This document shows, in pieces, positions 22,397 to 35,100 of a DNA stretch of 64,000 bases. Each line of letters starts with the position of its first letter. Positions within the stretch are counted from its first letter, which is position 1. The position numbers and the translations under genes were made by a program. Location of the stretch: NCBI GenBank assembly GCA_036346225.1, contig JARFIW010001369.1:1364001-1428000 (forward strand), given 5' to 3'. Source of the stretch: Platerodrilus igneus (lineage: Eukaryota > Arthropoda > Insecta > Coleoptera > Lycidae). A model generated the notes under the pieces. The model made no database searches, was not told the DNA's origin, and saw only the letters and a list, made by a program, of their open reading frames with translations.

Positions 22397-24117
22397 ATGC
22401 TGTGTTAATAAGGTCATTTAGGGGTAGTTAGGACCAATAGTATAGCACACTGAATATAAAATACGTAAGGGCTCAGAAAACGAGACAGCTTTCTGAAGAA
22501 AACGAGAAATACGGTGATTAGACTGGAAAGTAAATGACAACGCCCTGTATATAAACCATAATCATAATTAATTTAGTTAATGAAGAATATTTTAAAAATT
22601 TATTTGAATAAACAAATTTGCAAGTCGTAAAACAACATAAGCGCACGCGGAAACACGACACGCGTGGATAACGCATCATTATTACGCCAAGAATCCCAAT
22701 TAAAACTAGCAGGTTTAATAATGCGTAATATACCAAACGCATATAATTTATTGCATAAATTGTATTAAATCTACGTAACTAGAAAGCTAAAATCGACATC
22801 TAATTTATTGGAAACGAGCAAGGCATGGTGTATAAACTCAAAGTTTACCAAATTTATTTGAACAAACAATGGTTTACTTATCTAAAAGTTTGAAAATCCA
22901 AGGGAATCAATGCTAGTAACGCGAAATGGTACGTGACAAAAGCAAAACGTTGATTTCAGCGTACAATATAATATGATGGAATATCCAAAAACTTGGTATA
23001 AAAGTATCATGCGTAACAACGAACTCTGCGCTTGTCAATAGATGGACGAAGCATTTAAATACGACCGAATTTGTAAACAAATTATTTTCAACATGAAGTA
23101 AGGTTTAGTTCACATCCCTTAAAACGAAGATATTTACATAAAGTGATTTATTGTGAAGTATGAAATAATGCTATTGTAATTATGGAAAATTAGGTTTGTC
23201 GTTTTACCCTTCAAAAGGCGAAAGTAACTAAAAGTTGTTTTAATTTATATTCTAATATTATCCTTAATAAAAAGGACTCTAAATAATTACTGGATGACGA
23301 TTCTAAACAATTACTGGAGAATAATTCTAAATAATTACTGGATGACGATTCTAAATAATTACTGGATCAAATAAGGAAATGCAACAAGCATTTACTTCAA
23401 TTATGAATTGTCAAGTAGTTTAACAGAGGACGCTAGAGTAATTTAAGGCTTGCTAAGAGGGATGCAGACAATATCTAAAGCAATTAGACCAGGGACTGAT
23501 TCGAGCTGAAAACATCAGGTTAGCCAATCTAAATGTTTTATTATTTTGTTTGTGAATATTTCGTTGTACATTTCTAAACTGAATGATTTAAAAATTAACA
23601 TTTCATTAAATATTTCTAATTTAAATACTTTAAAAATTGCTTTCATGATAATTTATGTGAGGGGTCGGCAAGGATCGTTTTTATTTTAGCACACGTAAAT
23701 TACGTGAATATTTAAAGAAGTTGAATGACCGTTCATGGAGCTTCAGTTAATAATAATACTAATAGCGATTTTGCTGGCTTTTTGATCAACTTTGGGAATG
23801 ATAATTATTAAATTTCTTTATTCAATTATTAAAAGAAAATTTTAGTTAGAGAATTTTAAACTTGTCATGCGTTGTAAATATTTTTGAGAACATTATAATA
23901 ATTTGTGCTTAATGGTGTTTTGGTTTAAAGATTAGAACAGGAAGTAGAGGTAGAAGGTAAATTTAAACTCTTTGTTTGTCGTATTGTCGCAAGCTCCGTG
24001 CGTAATTAAAAACTAAGCTAGCCGACTCAATTAAATAGTATATATAAAAAATAAAAAATTGACAGATTAAAAATCTTACCTTTTTAATTCACACAAAGGG
24101 TGTATTGCTACAGTATC

Positions 24118-24123
<6 letters not shown>
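22397..24123. other. Unrecognised interval between two TA tracts
   Basis: This interval is bounded by short (TA)n at 22377-22396 and long (TA)n at 24124. The left edge reads ATGCTGTG, like a minus-oriented LTR end; the right edge reads CACAACA before TA. No internal similarity to the LTRs was confirmed by eye. It contains a small minisatellite (23264-23372). No gene recognised. Confidence 0.4.
23264..23372. repeat. Minisatellite, about 27-bp unit, four copies
   Basis: The unit GACGATTCTAAATAATTACTG repeats with variants (AATAATTCTAAATAATTACTG; CAATTACTG). It is confined to this spot. Confidence 0.85.

Positions 24124-24167
<44 letters not shown>
24124..24167. repeat. (TA)n microsatellite
   Basis: About 22 TA units, preceded by CACAACA. 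Confidence 0.97.
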
Positions 24168-24170
<3 letters not shown>

Positions 24171-26339
24171 CGTGTAATTAAGGGGTCATTGGGTTATATA
24201 AGGGCACAAGTGAACTCATAGGTTGAGAGCTTTTGAATAAGGAAAGGCAAATTTATTTAATTAAGCAGTTGGAATATTTTTAATAAATTATTTTTTTTAG
24301 CTTATGTAGTGTATAGTAATGTAGGATTAATGTAATTTAGCCAAGGATAATGTAACATAATATTTGTATAAACATAGAGCAGAATAAATAATAATTGGGG
24401 AAAATCATTCTAACGTATTTAAATATGTAGTACAGTAATTATATGAAAATCTAAAAGCGTGGAGCAGGTGTTAAAACAACATTTCGGTTTTCAAACGTAA
24501 AATCCGACATGTTTAAACAAAACAACGAGGGGAGATAATATTGCTCGGTAAGCTTGGCAACAAACAAACTTTAATGGGTTAGTAGAAAAGAACAACCGTT
24601 GAAATTAATGTAGACGCGGCTTTGTGGTTAAAATATTGATTTCAATCGTGGAGGTAGTATAGTGAAGAGCCAACAAAAGACCAAGACAGAATAAAAGTGT
24701 ATTGGGTGGAAGAAGGATGCGTATACATAATTTAGGAGGCAGTATATTTGGGAGATCTAAATAAAATCGATAATTTCAAGGATATTTAAAAGCAAACGCG
24801 AGTCTGTTATAAAGTGGGGAAATGGAGCCAAGCAAGGTGATTGATTGGTGTATTGTACAAGGACATAGATCCAGCTGGTGGAAGCGTATGTGTGAGATAA
24901 AGCTATAGGTACAAGGGAGATGAGCGACGTTTGTTCAAGTTGGAGGTCTTGACAAATAAAGATGTTGAGGCTAAATTCTAACAACGAAGTGACAGTTTGA
25001 AGCGATTTACTGAGTATTGTTATGTTTGTTATATAAATTCACAGGAATCCGAAATTTGTTAGGGATTTTTCGCTGAAACAACGAGTGGTTAGAAAAGATT
25101 TTCCAGAATTATAGGAACGGGTATACAAGTGTACGTGCCAATTTAAAATAGGGGGGGGGGCGAATTTCACTTATATAATCACTGGCAGAAAGGGGTCTGG
25201 CTTCTTTCTTTTTCGTTCTGATTTCATCCAGCATTGGTGATAATAGTTACTTTCATGTGAACTAGTACAAATTAATAAAATTTTATGTAGAAGCTAATAA
25301 AGCATCTTTGTGGTAAAACGTTAAAGTGGTACGTAAGTACAAAGCTTGTTAAGTTTGGTATTGGAATGCACGAAAATTAAAGTTTGAAAGTATTTGGATG
25401 ATACGAAAAAAAGCGATGTTTAAAAGTTAAGTTTGATAATTGAAATTTTTGGAGTGGAAATTGTAAACAGCGGTATACATGGCGGATATGGTAATTGGAC
25501 CAGGGAGTCAACTGATGGACTGGGTATCTACTAGACGGCAGCATCTTCAAGGAGCTAGATAGTGGAGCACACTTAGAAGATAAAAACCAGGTAGGCGATA
25601 GAATAGAACATTGAGTGGTGAATATTTTTATGGTGTTTGTGATTATTTGGATTTTAGTTTGATGTGTTTTATTATTATTTAATATTTTATGAACAGACAT
25701 TTATGGGACTTTAAAAGAAAATTGATCTTTGAAAATAATTAATGAATTTACAGATAACCAAATGTTTTAAAGAGGTATAGAGGGCTTATTGATATTTGGT
25801 AGTGCAGTAAATTTATATGCACAGTTGTAGAGTTTTATTATGAGCTCATGCTAAGACCAAAAGGGTAACGTGAGGTATGAGGAACGCCCTCTTACTTTAA
25901 ATAAAAATATATGTGTTTAAGAGGTTATTAATTTGTATGATTATTGTTATAAAATTATTGACTTTTATGGATGTACCTAAAGGAATGGTGTTTTAAAATG
26001 TATTATAGATCTAATTTAAATAGAGTGTGATATATTTGGTCAATTGAGTTTCAGCATGAGGATATTGAAAAAAAGTTTTTGGATGTAACAGGTAGGTGTC
26101 CATATTAATTTAAGAAATTAGGTAAGAGGAATTATTAGGAGCAGCCAAGGGCAAGATTCGAGCTAACTTCACAGTAATTATGTCAGCCCAATTTGTGGGG
26201 CACGATTAATACAGGAAACATCACAGTAATTATGCAGCCCAATTCGTGGGGCACGATTAATCAGGTTTATCCACACAGTAATTATATCAGCCAAACAGTG
26301 GGGCATGATTCCAGGCACGTTCCAGAGCTAAGCTCACAG

Positions 26340-26341
<2 letters not shown>
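24168..26341 (+). repeat. Candidate diverged solo LTR between two TA tracts
   Basis: The length of about 2.17 kb equals that of the LTRs of elements A and B. The right end shows three serial modules (26180-26341) made of CACAGTAATTATG, a primer-site-like AGCCCAATTYGTGGGGC and a short leader. The last module ends CACAGCA directly at (TA)n, exactly like the ends of the proven LTRs. GAGCAGCC (26141-26148) just before the modules also has a counterpart in the A/B LTRs. The rest of the sequence is not visibly alignable. No coding frame. Confidence 0.5.

Positions 26342-26431
<90 letters not shown>
26342..26431. repeat. (TA)n microsatellite, longest of the window
   Basis: About 45 TA units following CACAGCA. 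Confidence 0.97.
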
Positions 26432-26433
<2 letters not shown>

Positions 26434-27240
26434 TCCTACTATCATTTCTGCACCCGATAGACCGAAATTTACATTTAAACTTGCGTCCCTTGTAAACTTA
26501 CTACCGTATATCGGACGCAAGATAAACCTTTAACTTTTGGCGTTATTGACATGGAATTTCTTTGGCTAAGATATTTATATGGAAGAAGACCTAAATTGGT
26601 AGGATTTGGAATACATCAAAGTAAATGAGTTTGTGTACAAATTTCTATTTTAAATATTTAAGAAACGCAAAGTGGCTTTAAAATTGATAGGAAAATGTAC
26701 AGGAATCGTATAGTTTTAGTCTAGCAATTTTCCGTCAAGGGCGCCACAGAATATATTTTAATATACGTAATATTTCATTATGTTATCATCTTTACATCCG
26801 CTAAATGGAAACAGAGCGTGGCGCCAGTTAGTCTGCTTAGATGATAGGGCAACGAACAGTTATGTAGAAGTTGCATCCGTATAGTTTCAGAGAATGCAAA
26901 CTTTTATCTACTAATATATATCTTGTACTTGAGAGGATTTATTAATTTTTTTAGGTTGCAAAATCGTATAAATGATGTCCTATCATATTTCTACATTTGT
27001 ATGATGTTATTTACTGTTTTCTAGCAACGATTTTGTAAAGCTTAGAAAATATAATTTAAATATTCTATTACAAATATTTACATATAGATTTCGAATTTTG
27101 CAAATGTGTCTGACTACATCTGTACTTATAATTTTGCACATAATTCTCCCTTATCATACTTAAGGAATAGTTTCACCCTTACACTGAATAAATTATAACT
27201 CATAAATAACGCAATAGAAAATATTGAAAACGTTTGCATC
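26432..27240. other. No recognisable feature
   Basis: AT-rich sequence between the long TA tract and the start of the satellite. Nothing recognised in any frame. Confidence 0.5.
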
Positions 27241-29760
27241 CAATGCTCCAATTGTTTATAATAGAAATATACATCAACAAAAGGTTCACAAAAGCCAGTC
27301 TTGGAGTGGCAGCAACCCCTATATTACAAAAATTGTAGCTCGTAAATAACGGGATAAAAATTTTTTAAGATTTTTATACAATTCTCTGATAGCACATTAC
27401 AAATCATCAGTCAGCAACGTTGCACTAAAGTCAGTCTAGAGGGCGGCAGCAACCCCTATGCTAAAAAAATGTTAAGCTTCTAAAAACTCCTTAGAAGAAT
27501 CTAAAAATTTTCGCATGCACTGTTTAAGAGTCTCTAAAATAATCATCCACTAACAATGGCGAGCCAAAGCCAGTCTTGGGGTGGAAACAACCCCTAAACT
27601 AAATAAATTGTATCTGGTTAAAAAAGTTTATAGTTTTAACATGAAATAATCCAACACACTATTACAAAAATAAACACACGTAATGGGGCGTAAAAGCCAG
27701 TTTTGAGGGTGAAAGTAACCCCTACATTGAAAGAAATTGTAGTTCGTAAACAGTCCGATGTAAAATATTTTAAATTGTCACATGCAATCCTATAATTTAA
27801 TACAAAAATATTTACTAGCAACGGTGCATTAAAAGCAGTTTTGGGGACGGCAGCAACCCCTATACTGAAAAACATTATAGTTCATAAACGGCACGATACA
27901 CAATTTTTAAAATTTTCACATGCAATCTTTTAATCGTTTCCTTCAAAACTACTTTCAGGCAATATTGTGCCAAAGCCAGTCTTGAGGGTAGCAGCACCCC
28001 TTAAACAAAATAAAATGTACCTCGTAAAGGGGTGGAAAACAAGTTTCGCGTGCAATTCTCTAATAGTTCTAATAGTCTACTACACACACAAACACCACTA
28101 GAAGCACACGAAGGTCAGTTTTGGGGGTGGCAACAACCCTTAAACTTAATAAATTGTACCGCGTACAGGACTGGGTAAAAAATTTCCACATGCAATCCTT
28201 TAATAGTTTATTGCAAAGATAAACGCCGTCAACGGTTAGGGAAAGCCATTCTTGGGGATTGCAGCAACCCCTATACTAAATAACATTATAGTTCGTAAAC
28301 GACTTGATAGAAAGTTTTTAAAATTTGCACATACAATGCTTAATAATGTATAACAGAAACATCCACCAACAACAGTGCACCAAAACCAGTCTTGAGGGTA
28401 GCAGCAACCCTTAAACTAAATAAATCGTACCTCGTATAAGACTGGAACAAAATTTTCACATGCATTCCTCTAATAATCTGTTCTAAAAGTAAACACCACC
28501 AACAGCGCACGAAGATCAGTTTTGGGAGGTGGCAGCAACCCTTATACAGGAAAATATTATAGCTCGTAGACGGTTCAACAGAAAATTTTAACAATTTTCA
28601 AATGCAATGCTTAAAAGCCTACAATAAAAACATGTACCAGCAATGGTATGCCAACGTTAGGCTTGGGGTGGCAACAACCCCTAAACTAAATAAATTGTAT
28701 CCGACTAAAATTTTTTATAGTTTTAACATGAAATCATCCAACACACTATTACAAAAATAAACACACGTAACGGGGCGTGAAAGCCAGTTTTGGGTGAAAG
28801 TAACCCCTACATTAAAAGAAATTGTAGTTCGTAAACGATGCGATGTAAAAATTTTTAAATTATCACATGCAATCCTATAATTTAATATAAAAATATTTAC
28901 TAGCAACGGTGCATTAAAGCTAGTCTTGGGGACGGCAGCAACCCCTATACTGAAAAACATTATAGTTTATAAATGGCACGATACACAATTTTTAAAATTT
29001 TCACATGCAATCTTCTAATAGTTTCCTTCAAAACCACTCTCAGGCAATGCTGTGCCAAAACCAGTCTTTGGGGTAGCAGCAACCATTAAACTAAATAAAC
29101 TGTACCTCGTAAAGGAGTGAAAAATAAGTTTCACGTGCAATTCTCTAATAGTCCTAATAGTCTACTACAAACATAAACACCACTAGAAGCACACGAAGGT
29201 TAGTCTTGGAAATGGCAACGACCCTTAAACTAAATAAATTGTACCTCGTACAGGACCGGGTAAAAATTTCCACATGCAATCCTTTAATTGTCTATTACAA
29301 AGATAAACACCGTCAACGGTTGGCGAAAGCCAGTCTTGGGGATTGCAGCAACCCCTATACTAAAAAACATTATAGCTCGTAAACGACTTGATAGAAAGTT
29401 TTTAAAATTTGCACATACAATGCTTAATAATGTATAACAAAAACATCCACCAACAACAGTGCACCAAAACCAGTCTTGAAGGTAGCAGCAACCCTTAAAC
29501 TAAATAAATCGTACCTCGTATAAGACTGGAACAAAATTTTCACATGCATTCCTCTAATAATCTGTTCTAAAAGTAAACACCACCAACAGCGCACGAAGGT
29601 CAGTCTTGAGAGGTGGCAGCAACCCTTATACAGGAAAATATTATAGCTCGTAAAGGGATCAACTGAAAACTTTAAAAATTTTTTTAATGCAATGCTTAGT
29701 AGCCTACAATTAAAACATCCATCAGTAATGGTATGTAAGTTAGTTTTGGTGATAGCAGCA
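27241..29760. repeat. Satellite array, about 135-bp monomer, about 19 copies, with eight-monomer higher-order period
   Basis: The core word AGCCAGTCTTGGGG followed by GGCAGCAACCCCTA recurs at intervals of 125-140 bp (27295, 27430, 27569, 27694, 27837, 27977 and so on to 29736). Each is followed by ACTAAATAAATTGTA and CTCGTAAA. Monomers eight apart are far more alike than neighbours: 27597-27710 matches 28681-28795 and 28326-28510 matches 29411-29595, an offset of 1084-1085 bp. Small frames on the minus strand inside it are by-products of the repeat. The right end is broken by an RTE 3' end at 29764. Confidence 0.9.
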
Positions 29761-29763
29761 ACC

Positions 29764-30823
29764 CTTCATCATCATTAGGTCTTTAGTCCTGGAACTGGTT
29801 AGACGCGTACTATAATTATTTCCTATTCTGAACTAACGTACGCATTTCCCTGAAACTTGCACTGTCTGCTTCTATCACTATCTGATATGGGTCTAAATCT
29901 ACATTCTTTTTCCTATTTCTGCTTGTAATATATCCCATACTATTCCCCAAAAATGCCTTAGAACGCATTTTGCCCTTCTATTTCTCCTATTTTTTTCAAC
30001 AGATATCCTTGTTCTCCTACTATTTCTATAACCTAATTGTTATTAACTTTGTCTGTCCATGCTATCTTTCTCATACATCTGAAGCACAACATTCCAAAAG
30101 GCTGCTACCGTTTTTCTGTCTACTATTTCTACTGTCCGTATTTCATAGGCATACTGTGGTGTGCTCCACACATATGCTTTCAACAATTTCCTTCTTGTTT
30201 CTATGTTTGTTGTCTTTCATTATAGGCGCTGTTCTTTCTTGTTAGATGCAGTTCGGTCCCTTTCAATTGTTTTACAATTATTACCCTATTCCTCCGACAT
30301 TCAGTGGTTGTGAAGAGTGGTAAGTAGCCTGTCGCTGCCAAGTTCCCCTAGCACTAGAACATTTACCAATTTAACATTTTTTCCAATATAACTTTTCGCA
30401 CAGTCAACATTAGTTGCAGATATTTCACAACCAACAGCTGTAGTTGTTTATAATAATCATCAGATTTATCTGCTCTTATTTTTTCGTTATTAGGTTTCCG
30501 TCTCAAAACTGGTTCGACACGTACCTGCACTTATTTATATTCTGAGCTAGCCTACACAGTTTCCTGAAATTCTCACACAGCCTGTATACAGCTCGGTTCT
30601 CCTTCTATTGTTTTCTAATTTTATGCCCTATTTCACCAAGATTCAGTGAAGGAGATTAAGCAGCCATGGCTGCCAACATCTCCCACACTTAGACATTTGC
30701 CGAATTAATAGTTTTCCAGTAAATCCTTGCACACAATTAACATTATTTGAGAATATTGCTAAAAAAATACTTGTAGTTGGTTATAATAATCATCATGTTT
30801 AAGTACAGTTACTTTTCTCGTCA
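29764..30823 (-). mobile_element. RTE LINE 3' fragments with two spacer blocks
   Basis: The tail CATCATCATTAGG (plus strand) abuts satellite sequence at 29764. The degraded C-terminal coding part runs to about 30260, a spacer block covers 30270-30485, a short second 3' end covers 30490-30600, and a spacer block covers 30610-30823. The order is identical to that at 16.9-18.0 kb. Confidence 0.75.
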
Positions 30824-31470
30824 TTAATTTATCTATCTTGGGACTGGTTGGGTGTGTATCTTCATTGATTTCTATTCTGAGCTAGCCTACACATTTCCCC
30901 CTTTTCTATTGTTTTTTCCATCATCACCCTCATAGCTAAAATAGCCTCCCGTGTTCCTCTGTTTTGCCTAAACCCGAATTGGCTTCTCCTAGTATTTCTC
31001 TAGCTCGTTTTTCTATTCGACTTTGTACAATTCTAGTTAATATTTATGATACGTGTGCTGTCAAAAATATTGTTCAAAAATTTTCACTTCTATCCGCGCC
31101 TTTCTTTTTTGGTATGGTTATATGATGTTACGTTTGAAATCTTTTGGTATCTCGCCTGTCTCATACATATAGCTTACAAGTTGGAAGAGACGTTCAGTTA
31201 CTGCTTGTCCAGCGACTTTTAGAGTTTCTGCTTGCACCTTATCTGTACCCGAAGCCTTACCATTTTTTAAACCCTTTAATGCTAATTCAAACTCATTTCT
31301 AAGTATAGGATATCCCAAGTTATCATTTTCAATGTCTGATTCCTGTTCTAATGCAGATAGTTCCTCTTCTGCATATAAATTCCCTATATATTCTTGCTAT
31401 CTACCCACTTTCTTTACATTTTCTATAATGTTGTTTCCTCCTGCATTCCTTATATTTTTGCTATACTTCA
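30824..31470 (-). mobile_element. RTE LINE fragment with RT N-terminal region
   Basis: 31118-31318 (minus) reads FELALKGLKNGKASGTDKVQ, then LFQLVSYMYETGEIPKDFK, the start of the RT domain in RTE and related LINEs. At 30900-31000 the reading RGTREAILAMRVMMEKTIEK follows in another frame. The join to the 3' end at about 30899 shows that the rest of RT is deleted. The segment from 31318 to 31470 matches the linker seen at 18105-18200. Confidence 0.8.
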
Positions 31471-31574
31471 AGAAATAAACAACAATATACTCCACATATG
31501 TAATGACCTATTTCCGCTATTTCTGGTGGACGCAAAAACGTATCAACTTTGTAAGGACGCAGAATTGTTAGCAA

Positions 31575-31578
<4 letters not shown>

Positions 31579-31631
<53 letters not shown>
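31579..31631. repeat. (TA)n microsatellite
   Basis: About 26 TA units, left of the tRNA-bearing palindrome. Confidence 0.97.
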
Positions 31632-31634
<3 letters not shown>

Positions 31635-31785
31635 TATATTAATAGGAAGAATAATCCACATTTGGAATGCAAATGAATGCTTAATATATATTAATAGTTA
31701 TTAAGATGAAATGAAAACCCAACTTTGTATTTAAAGTTGAATTACCATTTCAAATCGAACTAGTAATTGAAAACCACTAAAGAAC

Positions 31786-31858
31786 GGCTACAGCAGGATT
31801 TGAACCTGCAACCTCTGATTCACCGGATCAGTGCTCTAACCAATTGAGCTATCTAGCC
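31786..31858 (-). tRNA. tRNA-like body, left arm of palindrome (nominal anticodon GGT)
   Basis: Full cloverleaf on the minus strand, same sequence as the right-arm copy: acceptor GGCTAGA/TGTAGCC (one mismatch), D-arm GCTC/GAGC, anticodon stem CTGAT/ATCAG and T-arm GCAGG/CCTGC with loop TTCAAAT. The anticodon loop is CCGGTGA, so position 33 is C instead of the nearly universal U. A working tRNA is therefore doubtful. The A- and B-boxes (TAGCTCAATTGG and GGTTCAAATCC) are intact. Confidence 0.6.
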
Positions 31859-32010
31859 CAATTGTTTAGATGATGTTATACTTAATACTACTGAAGCTTG
31901 GCTCTTGTTAACGATTTTCAATTTTTTCCTTAAATGCAAGACGTAATTGAAAAATCGTTAACAAGAGCCAAGCTTCAGTAGTATTAAGTATAACATCATC
32001 TAAACAATTG

Positions 32011-32083
32011 GGCTAGATAGCTCAATTGGTTAGAGCACTGATCCGGTGAATCAGAGGTTGCAGGTTCAAATCCTGCTGTAGCC
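32011..32083 (+). tRNA. tRNA-like body, right arm of palindrome (nominal anticodon GGT)
   Basis: 73 nt with the same cloverleaf as the left copy. Segment lengths are 7-2-4-9-4-1-5-7-5-5-5-7-5-7, as in a canonical short-variable-arm tRNA. A run of four T (32087-32090) follows and could stop Pol III. C33 and the mirrored second copy argue for a mobile tRNA-derived sequence rather than a host tRNA-Thr gene. Confidence 0.6.
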
Positions 32084-32145
32084 GTTCTTTTAGTGGTTTT
32101 CAATTACTAGTTCGATTTGAAATGGTAATTCAACTTATAATTCAA

Positions 32146-32147
<2 letters not shown>

Positions 32148-32188
<41 letters not shown>
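32148..32188. repeat. (TA)n microsatellite
   Basis: About 20 TA units, right of the tRNA-bearing palindrome. Confidence 0.97.
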
Positions 32189-32196
<8 letters not shown>

Positions 32197-35100
32197 TGCT
32201 ATTTTAGTCCATAAGGGTTGAATATCAACTCCGATTCAATAAAGGAGCTGATTTTTATTAAAAACGTTGATGCTGAGAATGCGCTTTATGTGAGCGAAAT
32301 TGAGGAAGATTGTATGCATATTTTTATTCATTCAGAATAGAAAGTATTTGCAAGTATGAGAGATTGAAACTCTTACAAAAGCTTGCTTTATTTTGAAGAA
32401 ATTGAATGATATTTTATAAATCATATCATTCATTAGCATCAAAAGTTATTAATGTAATAAACATATTAATGTAAACTGAAAATTTGTATTTATTCTGAAA
32501 AAACATGCAAATATTACTAATTGCGTAGATATTAAGTTGTGAACTTCGAATTCTTATTACATCCATCGGTCACGTAGCATTACCAAAGTTTCTTGTACAA
32601 ACCTACACTTGTAAGAAACAAAACATGCTATCGACAGCTATCAAAGCTGGTTTTTACATTTGGAAATTATAGTTTATTTAATATAAACATTGTTGGAATT
32701 CACCTATGAGTCAACCCTAGAAATAACTACCGATTTCAGTACAGGATGGCGTCTTGACCTTGATGTAGATTACGATTGGTATAGTATTTCTGACCATGTA
32801 CCTGTGACATGTAACCTTTATATCTCATCTTAGATTTGTTACGTAAAAAGATTTCATTAAAACACGTCGTTTATCGTTACTTTAAGAAGTCTGTCTTGAA
32901 AATAATCACATATTCTACTGCTAGATAGCATCTCGGTCATTAGTTAATTGAAATCGGCATAGCATAACTATTAATATTTAATCGTTATAAAATGTTGAAA
33001 ACAATTGATGGCAACTACAACCAGATTTATTCGTTAGGGTTTTATGCAACAAATCAACATTTAGGTATGGAGGGATTTTACGGATTATGATTATAAATGC
33101 TCTTGGATTTTTGTATTAAAGCTACCTGAGACTTCGTTATTCATTCTTTATTTGCATGAAATTTACTAATTGGATTTGAAATATTAAACCCTATAAACCT
33201 AACATAAATTAATAGATTATAGACAACTTAATAAACAAGGGTGTGTATAGTTTTGCAGCATTAAGGTGTGTAAGATTTTAGACTAATAAATGTAACTAAC
33301 ACACCTAAATCTAGGGAAAATGTAAATTGCACTTAAATTATTATGCCTTTAACAATTCTAGCAGAATCAATCAATAAGATAAAATATTTATTGGGTGCTC
33401 ATTATTAGGAGCGTTTATTCAATCAATGGGTGCACATCGTCAAAGTTCGATTAATTAGCGTTAATTACAAAGACAAATGCATTTTATAATAAAGTGAAAT
33501 ACTGTATTTAGGTAGTATTCTAATCAGTGAGAGAACAATTTAAAAATATTTGATATACTTATTATCTTTTGCATTGAAGTTAAGTTATCGCCGCAATGCT
33601 GCAAAAGTAGATGCAGGCACCTGTTTACCAGGTTGCCTAAAATCTGCTACTTTATATTTTCTTCAAATTTAAATATACGAAATTTGCATTAATAACAAAA
33701 TTTCTTAGTTTTTAATAAAGCTTTATAGAAGGCATATTCCTGATTTTCTTTACTATTTAAAAACGTGTAGAAGCAATATATGGATTTCAATGCATTTAGT
33801 TAGGAAAGATACTTCAACTAAAAACCACTTTTCCAAGATAGTGATTTTGGCTTGATGTTCTTCACACCCATCAGAAAAATGTTAAAGCTGTTTTACCTTA
33901 AATGTACCTTTATAAAGCGATGCTATGTAGTTTTTGAGAAAATTTCTTCCATACAATATTACTACATTTTGATACTGGTAATGAATAGTTAGAATGTTAA
34001 ATTTTGAATTCTCCAGAAGCGACAAAAAACCCGTAACAAATTGAGGGTGTACCGATTAACTACAGTGGTGAGAGAGTAGATCTCTATATAAACACATAAA
34101 AAAACAATCCGTAAATGTAAAGTGGAATAAAGTGCACGTACACAACTACGTTACCACAACAATTATTTTCAAGGACTTTTATGCACTAAATTAATGGGTG
34201 CTAATTCATCAGGTCTAGGGATGATCCTCTGGACGACGAGTATTTCTAGTAGATCCTGATTATTATTTCTTTTTACAAAATTTCAAACTATAATCTTAAC
34301 AAAGAAAAACATCCTGTTTCACTGCGTCACCTAAATGTATTTGAATAGAAGCATCATAACATTATTCCTGTAAACAGGTATACACGCAAAATTTTATAAT
34401 TACATAAATAAATTTACTTTCGATTAGTCATAACATCAACGATCCAATCAGAGTAAGTGTATCACATCCTCAACCTTTTCCAATAGAATTGCGATGTCAA
34501 AGTTTTGTACTTCTTCTAATAAAATTAACACTATATCGTACGCTAATGGTGGACGTTTTATAATTTTATCGATGTCTAATTTAACAAGCTTCATGCATCT
34601 ATGCCACCAGCAAAAGAATAAAAAAAACTAGTACAACATACAACAACGTTTTCGTGCGAATAAAAATCTCTATTAAACCAAGATCGAGTTCACTTTCAGG
34701 CTGGTAATTTATTTTCGGCTAGGTAGGATTGAAACACGTCTGTCCAAATTTTTATTTTTTTGGTTACTGTTGAATAATCGTTGTATAATCCTCGGATATT
34801 ACCACCTTTAACTCCCGTTGACTGATCTCATAGCCCAAGGAGTTTTTTTGACTACGCTATCAACGTTACCCTGTACATATGTTCTAGTCAGTAGCTCGCG
34901 AATAATTAATTAATTGTTTTCGTCTGCTTGTTACGGTACTGTTCAGACACTAAGAAAGCAGTAAAGAAATTTGCCTACATCGAATACCGCAACAAAACAT
35001 GGAAGACGGGTAAAATAGAAATCCAAAAGAATTAGACTTTGGGCTAGCTAAAAACGTCGTGGAGTGAGGTGGGTGATACAGAAAGAAAAGTTGAAAACCT

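Larger units (their letters stand above)
31734..32135. repeat. Long palindrome with a tRNA-like gene in each arm
   Basis: The left arm (31734-31924) is the near-perfect reverse complement of the right arm (31945-32135), about 190 bp each, with a 20-bp centre. Only one to two indels are seen. Each arm holds, from the outside: an A/T-rich edge, a 26-bp segment also found in the 62-kb palindrome (right arm 32100-32125), a trailer, a 73-nt tRNA-like body, and an inner part of about 80 bp. (TA)n tracts lie about 100 bp to the left and 12 bp to the right. As RNA or single strand the whole would fold into one hairpin. Confidence 0.95.

Noticed and set aside
26193..26495. Open frame with a long Ile-Tyr repeat (also at 31394-31633, 31461-31661, 36761-36949, 61965-62180, 62812-63060)
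   Set aside because: It is only a (TA)n microsatellite read as ATA/TAT codons.
28340..28960. Minus-strand frames of about 80 codons in the satellite
   Set aside because: They follow the satellite period and have no known domain.
27241..29760. Regular repeats with variable parts, CRISPR-like at first sight
   Set aside because: Monomers of about 135 bp diverge along their whole length and show higher-order periodicity; there are no short exact repeats with unique spacers and the genome is eukaryotic.
32011..32083. A host tRNA-Thr(GGT) gene
   Set aside because: C33 in the anticodon loop, a perfect mirrored second copy and membership in a dispersed palindrome type make a normal tRNA gene unlikely.
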